A DNA stretch of 64,000 nt from Chryseolinea soli (GCF_003589925.1 NZ_CP032382.1:496001-560000), one strand, 5' to 3'; shown: positions 28,194 to 38,357, numbered from the stretch's first letter. A program made the numbers and translations. Notes: generated from the letters alone by a model not told the origin.

Positions 28194-29858
28194 CTATTCG
28201 AAGATTTCCACTACCGGCTGTCCTGTGGCACCACTGGGAAATTTTATTTTTAACAAGGCTGAAATGGTCGGCGCAATATCGGTTATCGGATGATAGCGCA
28301 TGGAGGATCCTTTTTTAATGCCATAGCCATAAAACAAAATCGGCACATGCGTATCATATTTATAAGGCGACCCGTGCGTTGTACCCACCACCGCACCGGA
28401 CTCCAGCCACGCGGGTTCTAATGAAATCAGAATATCGCCAGAGCGCTTGGGATGAAAACCGCGGACGTACAATCCCCGGAGACCGCCTTCATCATAGCTG
28501 GCCTGGCGCAGTATGGATTCCGTATAGTAGTTGGCCACGCCATCCACGGTCATCAAATATTTTCCGATCAACTCCGTAACAATCAACATATCGATACCCG
28601 ACGTTTTCGGATCGCGTTGAAAGGCCTGCTGGTTGAGAAAAATTTGTTGGTTGCTAATGTTCTCGATGAAATCACGGCCGGGATAGTAAGTCGCCAAAAA
28701 TTCGGTGAGTTTTGCTTTCACAAACTCTTCGTTAAAATAACCCGCCGGCATTTTGCTGTCTTTCATATACTGCGGCACATCGGCCACCGCGTGATCGGCC
28801 GTGAGAAACACGGTGTAGTTTCCTGCACCGGCTTGTTGATCGAGATGCTTCAACAGGTCTTCCAGGTCGCGATCGAGACGAAGGTAAATGTCTTCAAGCT
28901 CAACAGCGTTGGGGCCCATCATGTGCCCTACTACATCGGGAGTGGAGAAAGAAATACAGAGGAAATCAGGGTCGTCGTGCTTGCCCATCTGTTCATTAGT
29001 GAGCGTAGCTTTGGCCATCTCGGTGAGATAGTCGTTGGCAAATGGCGTGGCCGGCAGCAATTCGAAGTTGTTGTTCTTGCCGCGTAGCTGACTGAGCGCA
29101 TAGGGAAACACCGGTCGATCTTTGCCGTTGATCTTGCGTTCATACGGGCTGTTGTCCGGACCACTCTCGGTATACTGTTCAATCGGAAGAAGTGTTTTCC
29201 ATTCCTCGTTCAGGTATTGATTGGGCAGATTTTGTGCGTTGAATTTGACCAGCCAATCCGGAAGCTTGGACATGTAGTAGGTGCTGGAAATAAATTTTCC
29301 GGAGAGCGCGTCATACCAATAGGCTGCATCGGCCATGTGTCCCGCAGGCAAAGCGGCACCGCGATCTTTGAAAGATATGCCGATCACTTTGGATCGCTTT
29401 TGTGTAAACAACTTCAACTCGTCGGTCACCGTGGAAGACAGCAGCCGCCATGGCGAAACATCACCATTACCGGCGTCGTTGCCGACCGGTTTTTGACGGG
29501 GATCCATCACACAGTTCACAATCTGCCTGGCCTGCTTGTCATAAAAATCATTTCCGATGATGCCGTGTATCGCAGGCGTAGAGCCGGTATAAACGGAAGC
29601 GTGTCCGGGGCCCGTAACCGTTGGCGCATAGTTGTAGTGCGCGTTGCGCAGCATGAAGCCGTCGTTCATGAGGCGCTTGAACCCGCCGGCGCCAAACTTG
29701 GAATAGTAGCGGTAAAGATACTCTTGCCGCATCTGGTCCACCACGATACCCACTACCAGTTTAGGGCGGTCGGGTGCTGCCGATTGCGCGCTTACCGCGG
29801 TCGATAACAGGGCAGCAAAAAAGATAAGCAATATTCCAGAGATGTGACGCACTTGCAT
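28194..29858 (-). CDS. PafA-type alkaline phosphatase, secreted
   Basis: About 554 residues from the ATG at 29858. A signal peptide (about 1-24, ending VSAQ) directs it to the periplasm. Metal-binding IVVDQMRQEYLYRYY and the nucleophile threonine in NYAPTVTGPGHASVYTGSTP are as in PafA, the Bacteroidota phosphate-irrepressible alkaline phosphatase. The active-site lysine/arginine pair appears in SFKDRGAALPAGH, and TADHAVADVP with the late THGSPYKYDTHVP supplies the metal ligands. It hydrolyses phosphate monoesters (the K-x-R form favours monoesters over diesters). Single gene. Confidence 0.9.
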   Translation of the reverse strand: MQVRHISGILLIFFAALLSTAVSAQSAAPDRPKLVVGIVVDQMRQEYLYRYYSKFGAGGFKRLMNDGFMLRNAHYNYAPTVTGPGHASVYTGSTPAIHGIIGNDFYDKQARQIVNCVMDPRQKPVGNDAGNGDVSPWRLLSSTVTDELKLFTQKRSKVIGISFKDRGAALPAGHMADAAYWYDALSGKFISSTYYMSKLPDWLVKFNAQNLPNQYLNEEWKTLLPIEQYTESGPDNSPYERKINGKDRPVFPYALSQLRGKNNNFELLPATPFANDYLTEMAKATLTNEQMGKHDDPDFLCISFSTPDVVGHMMGPNAVELEDIYLRLDRDLEDLLKHLDQQAGAGNYTVFLTADHAVADVPQYMKDSKMPAGYFNEEFVKAKLTEFLATYYPGRDFIENISNQQIFLNQQAFQRDPKTSGIDMLIVTELIGKYLMTVDGVANYYTESILRQASYDEGGLRGLYVRGFHPKRSGDILISLEPAWLESGAVVGTTHGSPYKYDTHVPILFYGYGIKKGSSMRYHPITDIAPTISALLKIKFPSGATGQPVVEIFE

Positions 29859-29926
29859 AGTCCAGTGTTTGAGCCGCAAGTTACGGATTAGGGTGAATAG
29901 AAAATGAATTCTTGCTGAACGGTATG

Positions 29927-32506
29927 TTAATTATCTGAGCAATAGATCCGGTCGTAGTCGTCTTGCTCATACACCTCTTTCCGGAGCATTTTGCCGTCGG
30001 CGGTGTAATAGATCACCACAAAAATAGACGCCTCCTCGACATGCTTTTCCGTGAAATAGAGGGGCTCCCCGGGCGATCCCACATTGATGATATCACTGAA
30101 CGTCATCGGGATCACCGTCCCCTTCCGGCTGTTGATCACCCCGTAGCGGCGGTCCCGCTGCACGATGGCAAGCTTTTCGCCGGGGTTGTCCTGTATCAAT
30201 TTATACGCACTGACCTTATCCAAAAGGACTTGCTTACTGCCGATCTCATAGACCATCCATAGTCCGCCCTTTTTTACAAAAGCCGCCGTGTCGTTCCAAT
30301 AGCGCACTTCCGTGAACTCGAGGGGATCGAGCGGTTTACCATCCCAAGCCACAAATCCGTACGCTCCATTTTTATAGGCCACCACCACCTTGTCATTGTA
30401 CGGCACCAGGTTTTTGCTGTACCCTGGGGCGATCAGCTTCTTGCGCTTGCAATCGAACAGTCCAAATTTCATGGCCTTTAACAGCGATACCACGCCCCGG
30501 CTCACCGAGCCAATGGCGTCGTACTCCACGGGCAAGACGGGCTTGCCATCGATGCTCAGCAGTCCTTTTTTATCGCGCTTGTGCACCACAAAAAAACCTT
30601 CGCCCGCATATTGGATCTTTTCCAGGGGCGTGGTGAAAAGCTTTTGGCCCAACCGGTTATAAATGGTTTTTTTATCGCCCTGCTCCACCATTAAAAAACT
30701 GGAGGAGTCCTGGCCGGGAACAAACTCGGTACGCAAAGGCTGAGGCAACGTGATGTAACGGCGAGGTGAAAAATAAATGCGAAGACTGTCCTTCTTCATG
30801 CCCAGGGCAAAGGGTCCGGCGAAGGCGATCGAATCAAATGCCGGACTTTGGTGGGTCATTGTTGCAGGGGCAAACAACTGCCACGCCGTCCCGTCGTGTA
30901 CCGCCGTCCAGGGATCCTGCATGATCACCCGGCGAAACGGGGCTGAGACCTCGCCGGAAGCGTTAACGGTACGGGTACCGGCCTCGTTTGCAAGGGTGGC
31001 ACCAAAGTAGGCCGGTGTCAATACCTGTCTGGCAGGTCGTATATAATTATGGAGCGACTGATCAACGACCCCCGGCCCCTCCGTGGTGGTGACGGCGATC
31101 TTGTCGCCGGGCCAGGGCTTCACCTCCTGGTATTCGTTTCCGGCAACCGGCTGTTGTTGCTCAGCGCATGTAGCGATATGGTCGATGGTCACCAGCGTAA
31201 AAGTGGCTTGCTTCTTCAGGACGATCACGTCTTTCAGGGCATGGATCTCGTCCCACGCATAGGGCATCAGTCTCCGCCCTGTCAACGTCCATGTTGACCA
31301 CTGATTATCCTGCTGTAGGGCCAGTAACTTTCCATTGAGAATTTTCGCGTCGTCAAGGCAGCCGTCGCCCACGGTAAACCCGGTTTTGTGGATCACCCGG
31401 GAGCAGCCTTCCTGTTCCATCAACAAGAAGCCCACACCGATGTCTTCGACTGAAACCACTGTTTCGTTGGCAATGATCGCGCCGTTCAGGGCCACCACGT
31501 TGTGAGGAAGCACCAGCACGTCGTCGGTCACGTTGCCACAGCGGTAGTCGTTGGCCAATTCATCCATGGCGGCGGAAATGATCTCGCGGCCATCCTTGTC
31601 CATGAACCCGAACTGACCGGCGTGCAAAAACGGCACCAGGTAATTATGTTCCAGGTCGATCACAGCGCGAAGGGAATCGCTCTTGAATTTTCCCTGGCGT
31701 TGTTCTTCGGGGAGCAGGTGAAAAAGTATGTTCCGGGCCCTTCCGGCAAAGGTGCTCTCGGGGTAATTCCGGAGAAAGTTTTCATAGCTTTCGACCGATC
31801 CGGCGGCGGTGCTTAACTGAAAAATATTTTGTTCGGCCTCCCTCCGGTGGGGCGTGTCGGGGTGCTCTTTGAGAAAGGTTTCGTAGCTGGCCAGGCGTTG
31901 GTCTTGCGTGGCGCTTTCGAAGAACAAACGGTCATACCGGGCGCGGGCCTCGCGGGCCCTGGACGACTCGGGATACCGGTCGAGATAGGCGGCAAACGCC
32001 TGATGTGTATTCAGTAAAAGCGCATCCTGATAGGCCACTTCATCGCGAAGGCCCGCGGCTTGGTCGCGTTGTTGGGCCGTGGTGAAATGAGCAATGAATT
32101 CCACATAGGCCCGCTCGGTGTGAAGGGTCCTGGCCCGCACAAAGGCGGCGCTGTCGATCTGCTGCCGCAGGCGGATCAGGACCAGGCTGTCCAGGGGAAA
32201 ACGTTTCAATCGTTCCCGCTGCTTGACGGTAGTCTTCTGAAAATCAACGAGTGAGTGCTGAACATACTCGTAGGCCGAGTCGAGTTGGTGTGCGGGATTG
32301 GAGGGGGTGAAAAAGTACTGTGCCATCACATAGGCGGCAGCGGTGTTGAGACTGTCCTTGGTCATCGCCTTTCGAAGCTGCCCGTAAGCTTTATCCCACT
32401 TTTGCTTTCGGATATTGCTCTTCGCCTGGTCCACGCCCTGTGCCACAACCCCGGCGGTGATGAGAAGCGCTGTGATGCATGGTAAAAATTTGTAGATCGA
32501 CCGCAT
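29927..32506 (-). CDS. Large exported TPR-like and WG-repeat protein
   Basis: An 859-residue protein with an N-terminal signal (about 1-22, ending VVAQ). Residues about 25-270 are helical, TPR/Sel1-like, with YMAQYFFTPSN and repeated xxxYE(S/T)FLKEHPD units. From about 280 the chain has WG repeats: FMDKDGREIISAAMDEL, LLSIDGKPVLPVEYDAIG, LFDCKRKKLIAPGYS, YGFVAWDGKPLDPLEF, YGVINSRKGTVIPMTFSDI. WG repeats form beta-propeller-like structures of unknown ligand. The size and signal suggest a periplasmic or surface protein; function unknown. Single gene, divergent from the 32625 gene. Confidence 0.8.
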   Translation of the reverse strand: MRSIYKFLPCITALLITAGVVAQGVDQAKSNIRKQKWDKAYGQLRKAMTKDSLNTAAAYVMAQYFFTPSNPAHQLDSAYEYVQHSLVDFQKTTVKQRERLKRFPLDSLVLIRLRQQIDSAAFVRARTLHTERAYVEFIAHFTTAQQRDQAAGLRDEVAYQDALLLNTHQAFAAYLDRYPESSRAREARARYDRLFFESATQDQRLASYETFLKEHPDTPHRREAEQNIFQLSTAAGSVESYENFLRNYPESTFAGRARNILFHLLPEEQRQGKFKSDSLRAVIDLEHNYLVPFLHAGQFGFMDKDGREIISAAMDELANDYRCGNVTDDVLVLPHNVVALNGAIIANETVVSVEDIGVGFLLMEQEGCSRVIHKTGFTVGDGCLDDAKILNGKLLALQQDNQWSTWTLTGRRLMPYAWDEIHALKDVIVLKKQATFTLVTIDHIATCAEQQQPVAGNEYQEVKPWPGDKIAVTTTEGPGVVDQSLHNYIRPARQVLTPAYFGATLANEAGTRTVNASGEVSAPFRRVIMQDPWTAVHDGTAWQLFAPATMTHQSPAFDSIAFAGPFALGMKKDSLRIYFSPRRYITLPQPLRTEFVPGQDSSSFLMVEQGDKKTIYNRLGQKLFTTPLEKIQYAGEGFFVVHKRDKKGLLSIDGKPVLPVEYDAIGSVSRGVVSLLKAMKFGLFDCKRKKLIAPGYSKNLVPYNDKVVVAYKNGAYGFVAWDGKPLDPLEFTEVRYWNDTAAFVKKGGLWMVYEIGSKQVLLDKVSAYKLIQDNPGEKLAIVQRDRRYGVINSRKGTVIPMTFSDIINVGSPGEPLYFTEKHVEEASIFVVIYYTADGKMLRKEVYEQDDYDRIYCSDN

Positions 32507-32624
32507 TACCTTTGGGTGGCTGTAAAACTACAAACTTCACAATAAGATTTAGCCTTAACTATGGCTAAGCCTGTTGGATGATGTAATAAATTTTGTAAAT
32601 TTTCAGATTGTTAACAGCGTACAC

Positions 32625-34070
32625 ATGGCAAAGCTTAAGAACATTATAAAGCAACTTTCGGAAAAAGATTTCAAGGCTATCTACGACTCGCTGATCGAGA
32701 GCAACGCCGAGAAATCCGCTTATCTGCTCCGTTCCTTGCGGGAACGCCAGCTTTCGGACAACAAAATCATGACCGAACTGGACGTCAACGCCAACGCTTA
32801 CTACACCCTCCGGTCGCGCCTCAACCTCAAGATCGAGGAGTACCTGATGGGTCAATTGGAGAGCCCCCGCACCGATGTACTGCGTAAAGTGGCCAACATT
32901 AATGAGGTACTTTTTACCAAAAAGAAAGCAATTTCCGTGGCCACCCTCAAGAAGCTCGAGAAGGAGCTGCTGGACTACGACCTGGCCAACGAGCTGACCA
33001 TCATCTACAAATCGCTCAAGAAGCTCAATATCAACTCCCCGGATTATTTCCAATACTCCCAGCTCTATAACCGCCACGTGGCCTACATGCTGGCCGTGGA
33101 CAAGGCCGAAGACCTGCTGGCCGACTATTTCAAAAAATACGGCGACTACCTCCTCAACGGCGGCGAAGTGGAAAAACTCGGCCTGGGCCTCCTCATGAAG
33201 GAGATGCTGAATGTGGCCAAGCTCTACGAGTCACACCGCCTCTACGTATACCAAAGCTGTATGTACATCTTCCACCGCCTCTTCGTGGAAGTGGACGATA
33301 ACATGCAACAGGATGGCGAGTCCATCGAAGACATCTTCGACAAGGTGCAGAAGATCTTCGAAAGCTATCACCTCGACTCCATCTACTATCACATGAACCT
33401 GGTGTTCGAGTTCCTGAAACTCGAATATTATAATCACTACAAAGTGTACCGCCAGGCCGAAAAATATTTCGAGGAAGTGAACGACGCTTGCGCGAATTTG
33501 CTGGTGAACTATTCCACCTTCACCTTCCCCACGCAGTTCCTCATCTCCAAGATCGAACGCCACCTGCGCAACGGGACCGAAGTCGAATTGTATGCCGAAA
33601 ATGAAAGCATCTTCTTGGACTATGAAGTCGACATGATGGACGTGCCCAAGCACATCGTCTACGTCATCTACCGCGCCATCTCCTGCTACTACAGCGGGAA
33701 GTTTGAAGAGGCGGCCAAGCTCATCAACGGCCTGCTGAACGATGTGAGCCTGAAGAAGTATCCCTACGCCCAGTTGGAAATCAAATCATTGCTGGCCCTG
33801 CAATACACGCTCCTGCGCGACTTCGAATTGTTCAACCAACTTTCCAACAGCATCCAACGCCAGATCCGCTTGTCGGGAAAAGACAACTGCGAGAACATCC
33901 AGCTCTTCCTGAAGATCCTGAAGATCGCCACCAGCGAAGCCAAGAAAGAAAAAGCCAAAAAGATCCAGAGCGTGATCCCGCGCCTGTCCGGCATGAAAAT
34001 GGACTACTTCGCCCCTACCATGCTCATTAAATTGGATGAGAAGTTTGTAGATCTGCTGACAGACTTTTAG
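32625..34070 (+). CDS. Large all-helical protein, unknown function
   Basis: About 481 residues from the ATG at 32625, chosen over 32574 because MAKLKNIIKQLSEKDF looks like a clean N-terminus. I do not recognise a family. The chain appears entirely alpha-helical and soluble, without signal peptide or membrane segments. Repeated aromatic-rich pairs (YFQYSQLYNRHVAYMLAV, LYVYQSCMYIFHRLFVEV, YYHMNLVFEFLKLEYYNHY, HIVYVIYRAISCYYSGKFEEA) suggest a degenerate helical-repeat scaffold of TPR type. Codon use and base composition match neighbouring core genes, so it is probably long resident. Convergent with the response regulator gene. Confidence 0.8.
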   Translation: MAKLKNIIKQLSEKDFKAIYDSLIESNAEKSAYLLRSLRERQLSDNKIMTELDVNANAYYTLRSRLNLKIEEYLMGQLESPRTDVLRKVANINEVLFTKKKAISVATLKKLEKELLDYDLANELTIIYKSLKKLNINSPDYFQYSQLYNRHVAYMLAVDKAEDLLADYFKKYGDYLLNGGEVEKLGLGLLMKEMLNVAKLYESHRLYVYQSCMYIFHRLFVEVDDNMQQDGESIEDIFDKVQKIFESYHLDSIYYHMNLVFEFLKLEYYNHYKVYRQAEKYFEEVNDACANLLVNYSTFTFPTQFLISKIERHLRNGTEVELYAENESIFLDYEVDMMDVPKHIVYVIYRAISCYYSGKFEEAAKLINGLLNDVSLKKYPYAQLEIKSLLALQYTLLRDFELFNQLSNSIQRQIRLSGKDNCENIQLFLKILKIATSEAKKEKAKKIQSVIPRLSGMKMDYFAPTMLIKLDEKFVDLLTDF

Positions 34071-34076
34071 CAGCGT

Positions 34077-34100
34077 CCTGATCTGACAGAACAGATCAGG
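34077..34100. terminator. Hairpin between converging genes
   Basis: The perfect stem CCTGATCTG/CAGATCAGG with loop ACAGAA starts 7 bases after the 34070 stop. The T-run is weak on both strands, so termination is likely but not certain. Confidence 0.6.
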
Positions 34101-34134
34101 AATTTCAAATCACGATTATTATTCGATTGTCCGC

Positions 34135-34542
34135 TCAGACTTCCAGCTTCACGATGCTCTCGTGCGACAGCGGTTTGTTGAGGTAAAGCCGCACGTTCTC
34201 GTATTTCTTCGAACGGTTGAAATCCTGGGGATTGATGGAAGACGTGAGCATCACGATCTTGCATTTTTTCTTGGCGATGTTGGTGAGTTTTTCGAATTCG
34301 TCCAGGAACTGAAAACCGTCCATCAACGGCATGTCGATATCGAGGAAGATCACGTCCGGCAATACCTGGTCAGCCACATCCAGCTTTTCCATGTTCTTCA
34401 AAAATTCGATCGCGCTCTTTGCGCCGGTGTGCGTGTAGATGTTGTCGGTAACGGCAGCCGCTTCGATCATCTTCTGGTTGATAAGGTTGTCAATTTCATT
34501 GTCGTCAATGAGCATGACAGTTCTGTACTTTCTTGCGGCCAT
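34135..34542 (-). CDS. Single-domain response regulator
   Basis: A 135-residue receiver domain. It begins RTVMLIDDNEIDNLINQKMI; the phosphoacceptor aspartate is in VIFLDIDMPLMDGFQF; threonine and lysine are in VMLTSS and YLNKPLS. There is no output domain, so it probably acts by protein contact in a phosphorelay, as many such proteins do in Bacteroidota. No kinase is adjacent; the nearest kinases are at 24.5-27.9 kb. Single gene. Confidence 0.92.
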   Translation of the reverse strand: MAARKYRTVMLIDDNEIDNLINQKMIEAAAVTDNIYTHTGAKSAIEFLKNMEKLDVADQVLPDVIFLDIDMPLMDGFQFLDEFEKLTNIAKKKCKIVMLTSSINPQDFNRSKKYENVRLYLNKPLSHESIVKLEV

Positions 34543-34602
34543 AGTTAAATTTTGGTATGAATGCTGTATAAAAATAAGCCTTTGATCCTTATTTGCAAAT
34601 CC

Positions 34603-36144
34603 CTAAATATCAAATTTTATCCCTTGCGCCAACGGCAGGTTGTCGCCGAAGTTGATGGTGTTTGTCTGACGCCGCATATATGCCTTCCAAGCATCCGAAC
34701 CCGACTCGCGTCCACCGCCGGTCTCTTTCTCACCGCCAAACGCACCACCGATCTCCGCACCCGACGTGCCGATGTTCACGTTCGCAATGCCGCAGTCCGA
34801 TCCGGCCGCCGACAAGAAACGCTCCATCTCCTGCATGTTCGTGGTCATGATCGATGACGACAGGCCTTGCTTCACGCCATTTTGTTTTTGTATCGCTTCG
34901 GCCAGGCTCTTATAACGGATCAGGTACAAGATCGGCGCGAAGGTTTCTTGCTGCACGATCTCGTATTCATTTTCCACGACGGCTACGGCCGGTTTCACAT
35001 AACATTCCGATTCATAACCTTTCCCCTGCAACACACCACCCTTTACAACAAATTCTCCGCCGGCTTGTTTTACTTTCCGCAACGCATCCTGGTATTGCTT
35101 CACCGCCGTCTTGTCGATGAGCGGGCCCACATGATTTCCGGTATCCAACGGGTTGCCGATGCTCAGGTGGGCATAGGCATTTTTCAACCGGTCTTTCACT
35201 TCATCAAAAATACTGTCGTGAATGATGAGCCTTCGGGTGGTCGTACAACGCTGGCCCGCCGTGCCCACCGCACCAAACAGCGCGCCGCGGATCGCCATGT
35301 CGAGGTTGGCGTGCTCGGTGATGATGATGGCATTGTTTCCCCCCAATTCCAGCAACGCCCGGCCCAACCGCTCGCTCACCGTCCGCGCCACAGCCTTGCC
35401 CATGCGCGTGGATCCCGTGGCCGACACCAGCGGTATGCGCTCATCCCGGGCCATCAGTTGTCCAATCGTTGCATCGCCGTTCACCAGGCACGATACGCCC
35501 TCGGGGACGCCGTTCTTTTCAAAAACTCTTGTCGTGATCAATTGACAGGCAACACTGCACAAAGGCGTCTTTTCGGAGGGCTTCCACACACAAACATCCC
35601 CGCATACCCAGGCCAGCATGGAATTCCATGACCACACGGCTACCGGAAAATTGAAAGCCGAAATAATACCGATCGTGCCGATGGGATGCCACTGCTCGTA
35701 CATGCGGTGGTTGGGACGCTCCGAGTGCATGGTGAGACCGTGCAATTGCCGGGAAAGGCCCACGGCAAAATCGCAAATGTCGATCATCTCCTGCACCTCG
35801 CCGAGCCCTTCCTGGAGGGACTTGCCCATCTCATAGGAAACCAGCTTGCCCAGCGGTTCTTTATATTTTCGCAAGGCCACACCCACCTGGCGCACCACTT
35901 CGCCGCGCTTTGGCGCCGGCCACGTACGCCATTCCTGGAAAGCTGCCTCCGATTGCTTTACTACTTTGTCAAAAGTCTTCTCGTCAGCGCCATGCACCGA
36001 GCCGATCAGTTTTCCGTCGGCCGGCGAATAGGACTCGATGAGACCGCCGGTGGAGCGATACCATTTCGAGCCTGTGGAAACACCCGGATTGTTTTTCTTG
36101 AGGCCCAATTCGGCCAACGCTTCTTTTATACCAAAGTTTTTCAT
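34603..36144 (-). CDS. ALDH7-type aldehyde dehydrogenase (piperideine-6-carboxylate/aminoadipate-semialdehyde type)
   Basis: About 513 residues from the ATG at 36144. The catalytic cysteine is in GAVGTAGQRCTTTRRL, the general base glutamate in ALLELGGNNAII, and the NAD-binding SATGSTRMGKAV is intact. FNFPVAVWSWNSMLAWVCGD and the whole pattern match family 7 (ALDH7/antiquitin, AmaB), which oxidises alpha-aminoadipate semialdehyde in lysine breakdown. No lysine-degradation partner is nearby, so the substrate is inferred. In-frame codons upstream of 36144 lack conservation expected of the family start. Transcribed after htrA-like gene; a GGACCC/GGGTCC hairpin sits between. Confidence 0.88.
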   Translation of the reverse strand: MKNFGIKEALAELGLKKNNPGVSTGSKWYRSTGGLIESYSPADGKLIGSVHGADEKTFDKVVKQSEAAFQEWRTWPAPKRGEVVRQVGVALRKYKEPLGKLVSYEMGKSLQEGLGEVQEMIDICDFAVGLSRQLHGLTMHSERPNHRMYEQWHPIGTIGIISAFNFPVAVWSWNSMLAWVCGDVCVWKPSEKTPLCSVACQLITTRVFEKNGVPEGVSCLVNGDATIGQLMARDERIPLVSATGSTRMGKAVARTVSERLGRALLELGGNNAIIITEHANLDMAIRGALFGAVGTAGQRCTTTRRLIIHDSIFDEVKDRLKNAYAHLSIGNPLDTGNHVGPLIDKTAVKQYQDALRKVKQAGGEFVVKGGVLQGKGYESECYVKPAVAVVENEYEIVQQETFAPILYLIRYKSLAEAIQKQNGVKQGLSSSIMTTNMQEMERFLSAAGSDCGIANVNIGTSGAEIGGAFGGEKETGGGRESGSDAWKAYMRRQTNTINFGDNLPLAQGIKFDI

Positions 36145-36232
36145 GCGAAAGAGATCGTTTAAGGACCCCGCAAAGGGTCCAAAGTCCAAAAGTGCGTAAA
36201 GCTAAGAAAATGTTAGGACGTTATCGCGCGGC

Positions 36233-37666
36233 TCACCAGTCTACGCCATAGGTGCCCTTTTGGCCTCCCGGATAGAAGCCCTCGATGAGAATACCGCCTT
36301 TTTTAAAATCGAGAATGCGGTTGAGGTCCTCCACGTTGTCGACGGGTATTTTGTCGATGTAGGCAATGACAAAACCTTTTTTGATGCCCGTATCTTTCCA
36401 TTTATCAGTGGCGACGGACGTAACGCGCACACCACCTTCCAACTGCAGGGCTGCCAATTCTTTATAGGGAACGTCCTCGATCTGCACGCCGCTGAGGTCG
36501 AACTTCACTTCTTTTTTCTTCACCGTTTCGTTGCCCTCGTTGTTGCGCAGACGGGCCTTCACTTCGCGGCGATCGCCTTCGCGCAAAAAAGCCACCTTTA
36601 TTTCTTTACCCGGGCGGTTGCGAGCAACCCATTCCTGCAGTTCGGAGACTGAGTTCACCGAGTGGTCGTCGATGCCCACAATAACATCACCGTTGGACAA
36701 ACCGGATTGTTCGGCGGCGCTGCCGCTGTTCACACGGTTGATCAGCACACCCTGGTTCACTTTCAGATGAAGGTCCTCAGCAATCGAGGCGTTCACGTCG
36801 GTGATCTGAATGCCCAACAACCCGCGCTGCACTTGCCCGAATTCCAGCAGATCGTCCATCACCTTTTTCACGAGGCTCACGGGAATGGCAAACGAATATC
36901 CCTGATAACTGCCAGACGACGTGGCAATGGCCGAGTTGATGCCAATGAGTTCACCCTGCAAATTCACCAACGCACCTCCGCTATTGCCGGGATTTACGGC
37001 AGCATCGGTTTGAATAAAAGCTTCCACCTGCAAATTGTTACGGTCTCTCAGGATGCCGATGTTGCGGGCCTTCGCACTGACAATGCCGGCCGTCACGGTG
37101 GAGTTGAGATCAAACGGATTGCCCACCGCCAGCACCCACTCGCCGGGGGTGATACGGTCGGAATTGCCATAACGCAAAAAGGGCAGATGACTGGCGTGGA
37201 TCTTCAGCAACGCCAGGTCTGTGGTGGGGTCGGTGCCGACAAGCTTTGCATAGAAGCGCTGGTTGTTGTTCATCACCACTTCGATGTTGTTAGCATCCTC
37301 CACGACGTGATTGTTGGTCACGATGTAGCCGTCGTCGGAAATGATCACGCCCGAGCCGGACGATCGCGCGGGGGCATCCATATAAAACTCCAAAGGATTG
37401 ACACTGAAGTCGCCGGGGCCATACGAGGTCCGGATGTGCACCACCCCGGCAGTAACCTGCTTGGCAGTGCTGAGAAAATCCATTCCCTCGGGGACTTTGT
37501 AAGAAGTGTCCGGCGCGTAAGCGGCCAGCACCGATTGCTGCCTGTCGGCAATGGAAGGATAGGCCGGTCCGGCAAGGTTGAAAAATTTTAGCGTGAAGAT
37601 GGAACCGAGGACGCCCCCGATACACGCCGTCAACATGACGATAAGGATTAGAATTGATCGCTTCAT
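36233..37666 (-). CDS. HtrA/DegP-family serine protease with PDZ domains
   Basis: A 477-residue periplasmic protease with an N-terminal membrane/signal segment (about 5-28). The trypsin-like domain (80-280) has the full triad: histidine in IVTNNHVVEDA, aspartate in TTDLALLKI, serine in NPGNSGGALVN. Two PDZ domains follow: the first (about 285-380) with GVLINRVNSGSAAEQSGLSNGDVIVG, and a second, more divergent one (about 395-475) with GVRVTSVATDKWKDTGIKKGF. It degrades or refolds damaged envelope proteins. It neighbours hsp20, consistent with a stress-handling locus, though the two are separated by about 250 bases. Confidence 0.95.
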   Translation of the reverse strand: MKRSILILIVMLTACIGGVLGSIFTLKFFNLAGPAYPSIADRQQSVLAAYAPDTSYKVPEGMDFLSTAKQVTAGVVHIRTSYGPGDFSVNPLEFYMDAPARSSGSGVIISDDGYIVTNNHVVEDANNIEVVMNNNQRFYAKLVGTDPTTDLALLKIHASHLPFLRYGNSDRITPGEWVLAVGNPFDLNSTVTAGIVSAKARNIGILRDRNNLQVEAFIQTDAAVNPGNSGGALVNLQGELIGINSAIATSSGSYQGYSFAIPVSLVKKVMDDLLEFGQVQRGLLGIQITDVNASIAEDLHLKVNQGVLINRVNSGSAAEQSGLSNGDVIVGIDDHSVNSVSELQEWVARNRPGKEIKVAFLREGDRREVKARLRNNEGNETVKKKEVKFDLSGVQIEDVPYKELAALQLEGGVRVTSVATDKWKDTGIKKGFVIAYIDKIPVDNVEDLNRILDFKKGGILIEGFYPGGQKGTYGVDW

Positions 37667-37866
37667 ACCGGGCCCTTTTTTCTGTCTCTGAAAACTTCTG
37701 CGGAGAGAGTAAGAAAGTTAACGTTTCTTTTTCAAAAACGATGGGAACGTCCATCCTTAACCAAAGATTTTCTTTGAGCTGAATTTTTCCCCCGTTAATC
37801 ACTCAACCCAGGTTACCGGCGGTAAAAGGTGACGGCCTCACGAAAGTGGTACAACTGTCCGGAAAC

Positions 37867-37893
37867 AAAAAAAGGCGCTCCTTTCGGAGCGCC
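37867..37893 (-). terminator. Rho-independent terminator of the hsp20 gene
   Basis: Read on the minus strand: stem GGCGCTCC/GGAGCGCC with a GAAA loop followed by seven T, 27 bases after the hsp20 stop. A CCTAACCTAAACC word lies between stop and hairpin. Confidence 0.88.
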
Positions 37894-37919
37894 TAACCAC
37901 CTAACCTAAACCCTTACCC

Positions 37920-38357
37920 TTAGTTAACCTTGATGGTTGTCTTCACGGCCTTTTTCTCGTCCTTGGGGATAGCGATCTCGAGGATGCCGTTGTTATATTT
38001 TGCTTCGATCTTCGCAGCGTCGATGTTTTCAGGCAAAGAGAACGAGCGGCGGAAATTGCCATACTGGGTTTCTACCACGTGAACGTTGGCTTCTTTTCTC
38101 TCCTTGGAAAACTTGCGCTCTCCGCTGATGGTTAAATGATTCTCGTTCAAATCGATCTTGAAGTCTTCCTTGGCAAGACCGGGAACGGCCACTTGCACTT
38201 CATATGCCTTATCGGTTTCCACGATGTCGACCTTGGGCACGAAAGAATAAGAAGAGCCACCACTGCGGGCCACAGAATCGCCGAAGAAACGGTCGATCAA
38301 ATTGCTGAATGATGTCGGTGTGTAATCATTAGCGGTGCTATAGCGTACGATACTCAT
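37920..38357 (-). CDS. Small heat-shock protein Hsp20 / alpha-crystallin
   Basis: A 145-residue ATP-independent holdase. The short N-terminal arm (LIDRFFGDSVARSGG) precedes the alpha-crystallin domain (about 40-135): VDIVETDKAYEVQVAVPGLA, then LTISGERKFS and FRRSFSLPENIDAAKIEAKYNNGILEIAIPK. The A-x-x-x-n-G-[IV]-L signature is intact and the chain ends with a short extension (KAVKTTIKVN). It binds unfolding proteins under stress. Single gene with its own terminator. Confidence 0.96.
   Translation of the reverse strand: MSIVRYSTANDYTPTSFSNLIDRFFGDSVARSGGSSYSFVPKVDIVETDKAYEVQVAVPGLAKEDFKIDLNENHLTISGERKFSKERKEANVHVVETQYGNFRRSFSLPENIDAAKIEAKYNNGILEIAIPKDEKKAVKTTIKVN

Noticed and set aside
36163..36180. 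GGACCC/GGGTCC hairpin as htrA terminator
   Set aside because: Stem is short and no T-run follows on the minus strand.
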